From assembly GCA_947508155.1 (NCBI GenBank), contig CANNRM010000064.1:1-5198 (forward strand): DNA of 5,198 bases, read 5' to 3'. Every line of letters starts with the position of its first letter. The first letter of the stretch is position 1. The DNA comes from Rickettsiales bacterium. GTDB lineage: Bacteria > Pseudomonadota > Alphaproteobacteria > Rickettsiales > Rickettsiaceae. The translations under genes and the position numbers were made by a program. Shown one piece after another: positions 1 to 5,198 of the stretch. The notes below the pieces were generated by a model. The model saw nothing but the letters and a program-made list of their open reading frames with translations. It did no database searches and had not been told where the DNA came from.

Positions 1-1480
1 TATAAGTATTATTAGTTTTAGGATTCTCGGCATGTTTAAGAGCTATAATAGCTTGTTGTTTAACTTCTGCAAGGCTGTAATCCATCGTTGATAATGCATC
101 TGACAAATGTCTTAGGACATCTTGATTTAGAGTTATATGTAGCCATAATGCAGGATTTTCTTTTAATTCTGATGCGAGTCTTGTTGATGCGGCAGATCCA
201 TTAGGAGTAAGAACAGTTTCTGCTGTTAGAGGTTCGCCGCTTTTGAGCCCATCAATTACTGCATCTTGTATTTCTGGGATACTAGAATTATGTGTGTTAA
301 GCCAATCTTCAATTTTTGACGCTGAGTTAGGATGTAAATTAACATGCAAAAATTTCATAGGGTTGTCTTTGATTTCCGATGCAATTTTGTCTAATGTGCT
401 CTGAGCATTAGATGTATATAGTGCGTCGTCCATTGTAGGATTTGCACCATTTTCTAACATAGTTTTTGCGGTAGAGGCTATGGATTTGAAATTTATGCCG
501 CTATTTTTATAAACTGTAACATGTAATGTGTAATATAATAAATTTTGTGGAGATTCGGTGAGTTCGCTCTTGAGCATTTGTAAAGCATCGAGTGCATTTT
601 GTGTATAAGTTCCATCTGTTTGAGGATTAAAGGCATTATGAACTAGCTCTTGGTAAGCTCTTTCTTTGATTTCATCTAATCCAGTAAAGGTGTTATTTAA
701 TTTCTTTTCTATAGGGTCTAGGGAATCTTTATGGAGTGTTGTAGTTAAGAATGAAGACGGGTTTTGTTGAAATTCTATAGCGATTTGTTGAAGCAAAGTG
801 AATGCATTTTGTGTATAATTAACGCCGATTTTAGGGGCTGCGCCGTTTTTAAGAGCGTCTAATGCATCTTTAGCTATTTTATCCTCGTGTCCTTCGAATA
901 TTGATTCTGCAGTTTTGGAATGTAGAGCAGTAATATACAAATATTCTACAGGCTTCAGAATTTTTAATGTTTCAAGAACATCGCCAATATCGCGTGATAT
1001 AGTTGGTGCGCCAGCATGAGAAGTGGCTATGTAAGGCGACATACCATGCATCAAGAATGGTTTTATCATAGAGCCTTTTGCATAATTCACCAATCCGTCA
1101 TAAACAGTATAGCCTTTGCCTAATGGTTCAATATTTGCGCCATGCTCTTTCATGAGATCAAATAGCTCTAGTCTTGTTGCGGAATCGATTATGCTGCTGC
1201 CATCTGATTTATATACTGTAGCATAAATAGCTGTACAAATCTTTTTCCCTATTATTCCGCCAGTGTGTGCATTTACATCTGCACCGAAATCTTGTAGCAA
1301 AACTTGCGCGGCGGGTAGGTTCAACTTCAAAGCTGCTTGAGCTAATAAAGTGGTATTTGTGTTGCCAACTAATGCATCTATCTGTAAATCTTTCTGTGTA
1401 TTTAGGTGAGACCTGAAAATTTCAGGATTAAATGTTGGACTTGCAATATAATCGAATAATTCTTTAATTGATTTTGTCAT
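1..1480 (-). CDS. Ankyrin-like tandem-repeat protein, C-terminus cut by the window edge
   Basis: The reading frame is open from the ATG at 1480-1478 to the left edge, 493 codons with no stop, so the C-terminus is missing. Residues 39-71 read as an ankyrin repeat (GNTNTTLLAQAALKL, then LLQDFGADVNA). Two weaker ones follow, about 81-118 (LFDLMKEHGANIE) and 124-150 (FLMHGMSP). From about residue 161 to the edge the protein is built of degenerate units of about 63-70 residues, each containing an NP..(F/L)L...LH-like core and most ending in an ankyrin-like L.(N/H)(G/A)..P turn. No signal peptide or membrane segment is visible in the part present. The start is supported by AGGGGG nine bases upstream. 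Ankyrin proteins of intracellular bacteria often bind host proteins and some are secreted effectors; that role here is only inference, and the C-terminus, where a type IV secretion signal would lie, is not visible. The gene lies 85 bases downstream of mltG on the same strand. Confidence 0.85.
   Translation of the reverse strand, partial: MTKSIKELFDYIASPTFNPEIFRSHLNTQKDLQIDALVGNTNTTLLAQAALKLNLPAAQVLLQDFGADVNAHTGGIIGKKICTAIYATVYKSDGSSIIDSATRLELFDLMKEHGANIEPLGKGYTVYDGLVNYAKGSMIKPFLMHGMSPYIATSHAGAPTISRDIGDVLETLKILKPVEYLYITALHSKTAESIFEGHEDKIAKDALDALKNGAAPKIGVNYTQNAFTLLQQIAIEFQQNPSSFLTTTLHKDSLDPIEKKLNNTFTGLDEIKERAYQELVHNAFNPQTDGTYTQNALDALQMLKSELTESPQNLLYYTLHVTVYKNSGINFKSIASTAKTMLENGANPTMDDALYTSNAQSTLDKIASEIKDNPMKFLHVNLHPNSASKIEDWLNTHNSSIPEIQDAVIDGLKSGEPLTAETVLTPNGSAASTRLASELKENPALWLHITLNQDVLRHLSDALSTMDYSLAEVKQQAIIALKHAENPKTNNTY
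2..1000 (-). repeat. Protein-level tandem repeat, five units of about 63-70 residues
   Basis: These are repeats in the encoded protein, not near-identical DNA repeats. Unit boundaries (protein residue; DNA): unit 0, 161-224, 809-1000 (most diverged); unit 1, 225-294, 599-808; unit 2, 295-357, 410-598; unit 3, 358-426, 203-409; unit 4, 427-493, 2-202 and cut by the edge. Units 1-4 start with N(A/G), then an amphipathic helix ending in (I/S)E(F/L/I)..(N/S)P, then (F/L/W)L...L(H/N). Comparable lines are FLTTTLHKD, LLYYTLHVT, FLHVNLHPN and WLHITLNQD; unit 0 has YLYITALHS. Later comes a second helix and a turn such as ALKNGAAPK, MLENGANPT or ALKHAENPK, often closing with TYTQ or LYTS before the next unit. 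The turn resembles the end of an ankyrin repeat, so the unit may be an expanded ankyrin derivative. Confidence 0.75.
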
Positions 1481-1489
1481 AGTTAAGAG

Positions 1490-1495
1490 CCCCCT
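1490..1495 (-). promoter_or_regulatory. Ribosome binding site of the ankyrin-like gene
   Basis: On the minus strand AGGGGG lies nine bases before the ATG at 1480. It is the clearest Shine-Dalgarno-like site among the three starts in the window and supports this start over any internal methionine. Confidence 0.6.
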
Positions 1496-1519
1496 AGTTG
1501 TTAATGTTTGTACAATGAG

Positions 1520-1546
1520 GCTATAGGATCAAAAATAATTTATCAA
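1520..1546 (-). promoter_or_regulatory. Weak candidate promoter for the ankyrin-like gene
   Basis: The minus strand carries TTGATA (1541-1546) and TATAGC (1520-1525) separated by 15 bases, which is shorter than the preferred 17. This lies in the 85-base gap between mltG and the ankyrin-like gene. No hairpin-plus-T-run terminator was seen for mltG in that gap, so read-through from mltG is equally possible. AT-rich DNA often gives such matches by chance. Confidence 0.25.
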
Positions 1547-1565
1547 TAGGGAAATCTACAATTTT

Positions 1566-2552
1566 TTAATCTTTTTTTATTGACTTTGTCTTTTTATAAG
1601 ATGCAATGTTGATGTTATGAGCTTCCAGGCTAGAAGCAAAATTATGTCGACCAGTTCCATTTACCACGAAATATAAATCATTAGTTTGCATTGGTGATAT
1701 TACTGCCTCAATGGCTTTTTTACCTGGGCAGGCTATAGGAGTCGGGGGAAGACCCATGGCGTAATATGTATTATATGGAGATTGTGTGAGCAATTCCTTT
1801 CTGGTTAAGGGATGGTCAAGTTTATATTTTCCAAGTGTAATTGCATAAATAGTTGTTGGATCTGCTTGAAGCTTCATTTTTTTACGTAAACGATTGATAA
1901 ATACTCCTGCAATACGAGGTTTTTCATCATCATACATAGCTTCCTTTTCAACAATAGATGCCAATGTAAGTACATCTAAGCGCGTCTTTAACGGTGAATC
2001 TTTTGAGAGTTTTGGCATTAATTCATCGAGAGCTTCAGACATAAGGCTTTTCATGTGTAGAATTAGCTTGCTGCGTTGATCGCGGAATGTATAAAAATAG
2101 GTTGAGGGCATGAGGAAGCCTTCTTCTACGTTTTCATTTATTGAGCCGATGAAGCGATGTTCAGATTCTAATTTGCCAATAATTTCAGAGACAGTTGTCC
2201 CTTCTGGAATAACAAGTTTATGTACCACTGATTTGCCACTACTTAATATACGGATTACTTGTAATGGAGTTATATGTTTTGTGAATTCATATTCTCCGCT
2301 TCGAAGAGGGCTTCTGAGGCGGCTATAGAATTTCGCTATGATATTAAAGGCAAGTTTATTATGTACCACTCCTGCTTCAGAGAGATTTTTAGCGATGTCA
2401 GTGATGCGCGTATGGGGTTCGATTATGATGACTTTTTCTTCCTCTAGTGGGCCTGGTAGCATGAGATATATGAATATTAAATGCCCTAGTAAAATGATGG
2501 CTATGATAGAGAGAACGAGGGGTGAGGAAAGATATTTTAACTTGTTTTTCAT
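1566..2552 (-). CDS. mltG: Endolytic murein transglycosylase MltG (YceG family)
   Basis: MltG cleaves nascent peptidoglycan strands inside the chain at the inner membrane and is thought to set glycan strand length by ending synthesis. The protein has 328 residues, close to the usual 340 or so. A short basic N-terminus is followed by one membrane anchor at about residues 12-32, giving a periplasmic body. Residues about 40-105 form the LysM-like part. The YceG catalytic domain shows EGFLMPSTY (144-152), LASIVEKE (197-204, holding the catalytic glutamate), LQADPTTIYA (228-237), SPYNTY (258-263), GLPPTPIACPG (267-277) and YFVVNGTGRHNF (294-305). All the family's signature blocks are present, so the enzyme should be active and implies that the organism makes peptidoglycan. 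No Shine-Dalgarno match precedes the ATG; the start is chosen because it directly precedes the membrane anchor. It is divergent from tsaD. The usual partners of this gene in other bacteria (fabF, pabC, tmk) are not in the window. Confidence 0.96.
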   Translation of the reverse strand: MKNKLKYLSSPLVLSIIAIILLGHLIFIYLMLPGPLEEEKVIIIEPHTRITDIAKNLSEAGVVHNKLAFNIIAKFYSRLRSPLRSGEYEFTKHITPLQVIRILSSGKSVVHKLVIPEGTTVSEIIGKLESEHRFIGSINENVEEGFLMPSTYFYTFRDQRSKLILHMKSLMSEALDELMPKLSKDSPLKTRLDVLTLASIVEKEAMYDDEKPRIAGVFINRLRKKMKLQADPTTIYAITLGKYKLDHPLTRKELLTQSPYNTYYAMGLPPTPIACPGKKAIEAVISPMQTNDLYFVVNGTGRHNFASSLEAHNINIASYKKTKSIKKD

Positions 2553-2591
2553 AAGGTTTTGTTGTATGGTTTGTGTTGAGCGATATACAGC

Positions 2592-2597
2592 AATATA
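2592..2597 (-). promoter_or_regulatory. Possible -10 box for mltG
   Basis: On the minus strand TATATT (five of six consensus bases) lies just outside the palindromic repeat and would give a leader of about 33 bases before the mltG ATG. No good -35 is found at the right distance, where the sequence belongs to the repeat arm. Tentative. Confidence 0.25.
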
Positions 2598-2598
2598 A

Positions 2599-2686
2599 CG
2601 TCATTGCGAGGAGCGTAGCGACGTGGCAATCTCTCTATGATTAAAGTGAGATTGCCACGTTGGACTTTGTCCTCCTCGCAATGACG
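2599..2686. repeat. 88-base palindromic intergenic repeat, Rickettsiales type
   Basis: The outer arms are perfect 15-base inverted repeats: 2599-2613 (CGTCATTGCGAGGAG) and 2672-2686. The inner arms are perfect 13-base inverted repeats: 2621-2633 (ACGTGGCAATCTC) and 2648-2660, around a 14-base AT-rich loop (2634-2647). Between outer and inner arms the two sides do not pair (7 bases on the left, 11 on the right), giving an internal bulge. The CGTCATTGCGAG...GTGGCAATC pattern is one I recognise as a dispersed repeat of Rickettsiales and related bacteria; copy number cannot be judged from this window. It fills half of the mltG-tsaD divergent region. No flanking target duplication is seen. Confidence 0.85.
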
Positions 2687-2710
2687 CCATGCATTTTATG
2701 CAACTATAAT
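2681..2710 (+). promoter_or_regulatory. Promoter of tsaD
   Basis: A perfect TATAAT -10 box stands at 2705-2710. At 18 bases upstream is ATGACG (2681-2686), four of six bases matching TTGACA with the central TGAC intact. The -35 is formed by the last six bases of the palindromic repeat. Transcription would begin near 2716-2718, only about ten bases before the ATG at 2728, so the leader would be very short and the AGGA at 2713-2716 would lie at or before the transcript start. Confidence 0.6.
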
Positions 2711-2727
2711 ACAGGATTCTATATCAC

Positions 2728-3759
2728 ATGCCTACAAAAAACATACATATCCTTGGTATTGAATCTAGTTGCGACGATACTGGCATTTCAATTGTACGTG
2801 GTGATAAGACTATTTTGTCCAATATAGTTGTTGGTCAACTTCTTGAGCAAGCCCCATATCAGGGTGTTGTGCCAGAAATCGCCGCAAGATCTCATATGAG
2901 TGCGTTGCGTCGGGCAACTGACGAAGCGCTAAAAGAAGCTGGATTGGAGTTAAAAAATATTGATGCAATAGCCGCCACAGCTGGCCCTGGACTTATTGGT
3001 GGAGTGATTGTAGGCACGATGTTTGCAAAGTCGTTATCTTTTGCACTTAAAAAACCATATATTGCGATCAACCACTTGGAAGGGCATTTGCTTAGCCCAC
3101 GCCTTACATCAGACCTCGAATTTCCCTACCTTATGTTGTTGGTATCGGGGGGGCATTGCCAGTTTGTGGCAGCACTTGGGTTAGGGGATTATAAGATCCT
3201 AGGGCAAACTATGGATGATGCGGTGGGTGAGGCATTTGATAAAACTGCTAAGATGTTAAATTTGGGATATCCTGGCGGGCCGATTATTGAGGAACTGGCC
3301 GCGAAAGGCGATCATTTAAAATATAAATTTCCAATGCCGCTGGCGCATAGAAAAGGTTGTGATTTTTCATTTTCTGGACTAAAAACTGCGGTTAGGGATC
3401 TTGTGAAAAGCACATCAGATTTGGATTTGAATAGTCTATGTGCATCATTTCAATATACTGTGGGTAAGGTGCTAGTAGAACGTACGCGAAATGCGATTGG
3501 TATGTTTGAGGAGCTTTCTGGTAGCAAAAATTTCGCGATTGCAGGTGGCGTTGCTGCGAATAAATATTTGGGCGCTGTTTTGAAAGAAGAGCTAGATAAA
3601 CATGGGTTTCAATTATTTATTCCCCCAATGAAATTATGTACAGATAATGGTGCTATGATAGCCTGGGCAGGGTATGAAAGATTTATTAGAGGGGCGGTGT
3701 CGGGGTTAGATTTTTGTCCGGTTGCGAGGTGGAATTTGGAGGGGTTGGGGTTAAGTTAA
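2728..3759 (+). CDS. tsaD: tRNA N6-adenosine threonylcarbamoyltransferase TsaD (Kae1/Gcp/YgjD family)
   Basis: TsaD transfers the threonylcarbamoyl group from threonylcarbamoyl-AMP to adenosine 37 of tRNAs reading ANN codons, forming t6A in the cytoplasm. In bacteria it works with TsaB and TsaE after TsaC/Sua5 makes the intermediate; none of these is in the window. At 343 residues it matches the usual length of about 340. Visible motifs of the ASKHA ATPase fold are [14 protein letters not shown] (10-23), the metal-binding histidines of NHLEGH (H116 and H120), LVSGGH (138-143), [10 protein letters not shown] (163-172), [10 protein letters not shown] (213-222), GGVAANKYL (273-281) and [12 protein letters not shown] (304-315) with metal ligand D306. 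All expected active-site residues are present. The ATG is eight codons before the conserved GIESSCD block, as in relatives. A strong -10 box lies just upstream and the gene converges on the sugar mutase gene at 3940. Confidence 0.98.
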   Translation: MPTKNIHILGIESSCDDTGISIVRGDKTILSNIVVGQLLEQAPYQGVVPEIAARSHMSALRRATDEALKEAGLELKNIDAIAATAGPGLIGGVIVGTMFAKSLSFALKKPYIAINHLEGHLLSPRLTSDLEFPYLMLLVSGGHCQFVAALGLGDYKILGQTMDDAVGEAFDKTAKMLNLGYPGGPIIEELAAKGDHLKYKFPMPLAHRKGCDFSFSGLKTAVRDLVKSTSDLDLNSLCASFQYTVGKVLVERTRNAIGMFEELSGSKNFAIAGGVAANKYLGAVLKEELDKHGFQLFIPPMKLCTDNGAMIAWAGYERFIRGAVSGLDFCPVARWNLEGLGLS

Positions 3760-3786
3760 AAAGGTAAACATTTCCCCGTCATGTTA

Positions 3787-3918
3787 TGTCACCCCCGCGA
3801 AGGCGGGGGTCCAGTCAAATAATTTCGCGTTAGCGACACAACAAAATGACTATATTTTTCAAGAGAATATAGTCAGAAGCATTATATAAACTGGATCCCC
3901 GCCTTCGCGGGGATGACA
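3787..3918. repeat. Compound palindrome of two inverted GC-rich hairpins (REPIN/BIME-like)
   Basis: Two 29-base arms, 3787-3815 and 3890-3918, are inverted copies differing at two positions. Each arm is itself a hairpin with a perfect 8-base stem: ACCCCCGC/GCGGGGGT around GAAG on the left (3791-3810), ATCCCCGC/GCGGGGAT around CTTC on the right (3895-3914). Between them is an AT-rich hairpin (3847-3875) with a 10-base stem. The CCCCGCGAAGGCGGGG...TCCAGT pattern is one I recognise as a widespread dispersed repeat of Alphaproteobacteria and other Proteobacteria. The inverted doublet matches the design of REPINs, which in other bacteria are moved by RAYT transposases; no such gene is in the window. 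It occupies most of the convergent region between tsaD and the sugar mutase gene. No clear target duplication: TTA occurs on both sides, but the flanks also extend the inverted repeat. Confidence 0.85.
3841..3875 (-). terminator. Candidate terminator for the sugar mutase gene
   Basis: TGACTATATT (3847-3856) and AATATAGTCA (3866-3875) form a perfect 10-base stem with a 9-base loop. Read on the minus strand the stem is followed directly by TTTTGTTGT, a short T-rich tract, about 65 bases past the stop codon at 3940. The stem is AT-rich, so it would be a weak intrinsic terminator, possibly helped by the GC-rich hairpin transcribed before it (3895-3914). In the plus direction no T-run follows it, so it does not look like a terminator for tsaD. 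Confidence 0.4.
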
Positions 3919-3939
3919 TTAACTGAGGTGCATTGTTAC

Positions 3940-5198
3940 TTAAAAACTCACATCCACCACTAGAAATCCTGCTAAATCTGCTTTCACTTTTTCCAACCCT
4001 TCCTTGCTCATAGACTCAGCTCTTGCCATAATGGCGCTCTCGGTATTAGAGGCACGAACTAGCCACCAACCATCAGCACTTTCATATCTTACGCCGTCAA
4101 TGTCAATAAACTTCCTTCCCATCTCAGACATCTTCTTTTTAATCTCTTCTACTATACCGAATTTTTCTTCGTCTTTTGCATGAATTTTCATCTCTTTTGT
4201 TGCAAAGCTTTTAGGTAATGTATTACTTAAAATATCCAAAGACGTTTGGCGCTTTGTAAGTAAATCGATCATTCTTAGCCCCGCATAAATTCCATCATCA
4301 AAACCATAATATTTATCTGCGAAGAACATATGGCTACTCAGCTCACCAGCGAATAAAGCACCAGTTCTGGATATCATATCTTTAATATATGCATGTCCTG
4401 TTTTTGACATTTCTGTCCTACCACCAAGTGTTTTGACATAATCAAAAAATGTTTGGCTGGTTTTGACATCGGCTATCATTAAAGCGCCAGGATTATCTTG
4501 CAATATATCCTCTGCGAATATGCATAAGATATGATCATTTGAAATTACCTTTCCGCAGGCTGAAACGAATATTGTACGATCTCCATCCCCATCAAATGAA
4601 ATGCCCAAATCGCACTTATGCTTTAGCACAGTTTTTATCAATGCATCCATAGCACCTGGTGCCATTTGATCAGGTGCACGATCTGGAAAATTACCATCTA
4701 TTTTAGAATTGATATGAATATTTTCATTTGGTAATTTTGCAAGCAAAGGTTCGAGAATTTTTGCAGCTACTCCATTGCCACTATCCCATGCTATTTTAAG
4801 CTTTGGATTAATGGTGATATTTTCTAGAATTCTGTCGATATATTGATCGATAAGATTACTATGATCTTTGTGCGCTGGTTGATGAGATGCAAAGGCTGGT
4901 GCTGATTCTATATACTTTTGTAGCTCTTGCAGCTTTTCTCCAAAAAATGGTTTTCCACCCAACAACATTTTAAACCCATTACAATCCTTTGGACTATGAG
5001 ATGCGGTGATCATAATGCTTGCCGCAGGTTTGTAAATTTTATCAGCATAATAGACTATGGGCGTAGTCACGGATCCTAGCACTACAATCCTTCCTCCACC
5101 ATCTATAATACCTTTTGTAAGAGCATTGAAGAGAGATTCGGATGAAAGGCGCGCATCGTGGCCAACCTGAACATCTTGATTTTTGCATTTAGATCCGA
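3940..5198 (-). CDS. Phosphomannomutase/phosphoglucomutase, N-terminus cut by the window edge
   Basis: Members of this alpha-D-phosphohexomutase family interconvert the 6- and 1-phosphates of mannose and/or glucose, feeding GDP-mannose or UDP-glucose synthesis for surface polysaccharides. The frame is open to the right edge and yields 418 codons; with a family length of about 450-460, roughly 30-45 N-terminal residues are missing. A GTG at 5082 is not the start, since upstream codons encode conserved family sequence (VGHDARLSSESL). Counting from the codon at 5196-5194, visible motifs are the phosphoserine loop ITASHSPKDCNGFK (63-76; catalytic serine 66, codon 4999-5001), the magnesium loop DGDGDR (202-207), KTGHAYIKD (265-273), the sugar-recognition loop GELSSH (284-289) and the C-terminal phosphate-binding RASNTES (391-397). 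The serine loop has HSP where HNP is common and the C-terminal loop ends NTES rather than NTEP. The GE(L/M)S.H loop fits a dual-specificity enzyme, but substrate preference cannot be fixed. Known family names include manB, algC and pgm. Confidence 0.93.
   Translation of the reverse strand, partial: GSKCKNQDVQVGHDARLSSESLFNALTKGIIDGGGRIVVLGSVTTPIVYYADKIYKPAASIMITASHSPKDCNGFKMLLGGKPFFGEKLQELQKYIESAPAFASHQPAHKDHSNLIDQYIDRILENITINPKLKIAWDSGNGVAAKILEPLLAKLPNENIHINSKIDGNFPDRAPDQMAPGAMDALIKTVLKHKCDLGISFDGDGDRTIFVSACGKVISNDHILCIFAEDILQDNPGALMIADVKTSQTFFDYVKTLGGRTEMSKTGHAYIKDMISRTGALFAGELSSHMFFADKYYGFDDGIYAGLRMIDLLTKRQTSLDILSNTLPKSFATKEMKIHAKDEEKFGIVEEIKKKMSEMGRKFIDIDGVRYESADGWWLVRASNTESAIMARAESMSKEGLEKVKADLAGFLVVDVSF

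Noticed and set aside
1..1480. Pseudogene or frameshifted coding region at the left end
   Set aside because: I translated every codon from 1480 to the edge and found one uninterrupted frame with repeat structure kept throughout; only the edge truncates it.
1894..2604. Small open frames at 1894-2079, 2110-2328 and 2338-2598 (plus) and 2398-2604 (minus)
   Set aside because: They overlap mltG in other frames, encode no recognisable protein, and mltG has all its family motifs across the same bases.
3787..3815. GC-rich left arm as an intrinsic terminator of tsaD
   Set aside because: The stem is strong but is followed by CCAGTCAAATAA with no T-run, so it lacks the second half of a standard terminator.
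2599..3918. CRISPR array
   Set aside because: The repeats are inverted palindromes of two different sequences, with no regularly spaced direct repeats or spacers.
3784..3921. TTA on both sides of the compound palindrome as a target-site duplication
   Set aside because: The flanks (GTTA on the left, TTAAC on the right) also continue the inverted repeat with one extra base, so a three-base match cannot be told from the palindrome itself.
3940..5082. Sugar mutase gene starting at the GTG at 5082
   Set aside because: The frame continues upstream without a stop to the window edge and encodes conserved family sequence (VGHDARLSSESL), so the real start lies outside the window.

Overview
The window looks like chromosome from an AT-rich alphaproteobacterium, most likely a Rickettsiales-type intracellular bacterium. 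Three things point that way: the codons end mostly in A or T, the intergenic spaces carry GC-rich palindromic repeats of kinds common in Rickettsiales and other Alphaproteobacteria, and housekeeping genes sit beside an ankyrin-like repeat protein typical of host-associated lineages. The lineage is inferred from sequence features, not from a database match.

Layout, left to right. Positions 1-1480 (minus strand) hold a large ankyrin-like protein open at the left edge. It has about three degenerate ankyrin repeats at its N-terminus, followed by a tandem series of about 70-residue repeats that I do not recognise as a named family. An 85-base gap separates it from mltG (1566-2552, minus), an inner-membrane endolytic murein transglycosylase. 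A 175-base divergent intergenic region follows, with an 88-base palindromic repeat and a good promoter for tsaD. tsaD (2728-3759, plus) encodes the essential tRNA t6A-modification ATPase. The 180-base convergent region 3760-3939 holds a compound palindrome: two inverted copies of a GC-rich hairpin around an AT-rich hairpin. From 3940 to the right edge (minus) is most of a phosphomannomutase/phosphoglucomutase whose N-terminus lies outside the window.

The three housekeeping genes serve separate processes: peptidoglycan strand length, tRNA modification and activated-sugar supply. They do not form one pathway. mltG and the ankyrin-like gene could be co-transcribed, but a good ribosome binding site and a weak promoter candidate leave the latter's own expression possible. 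No CRISPR array, tRNA, rRNA, transposase or phage gene was seen. The points most worth a second look are the tandem repeat architecture of the 1-1480 protein, the apparent compensatory base pair in the 3787-3918 element, and the overlap of the tsaD -35 box with the end of the 2599-2686 repeat.
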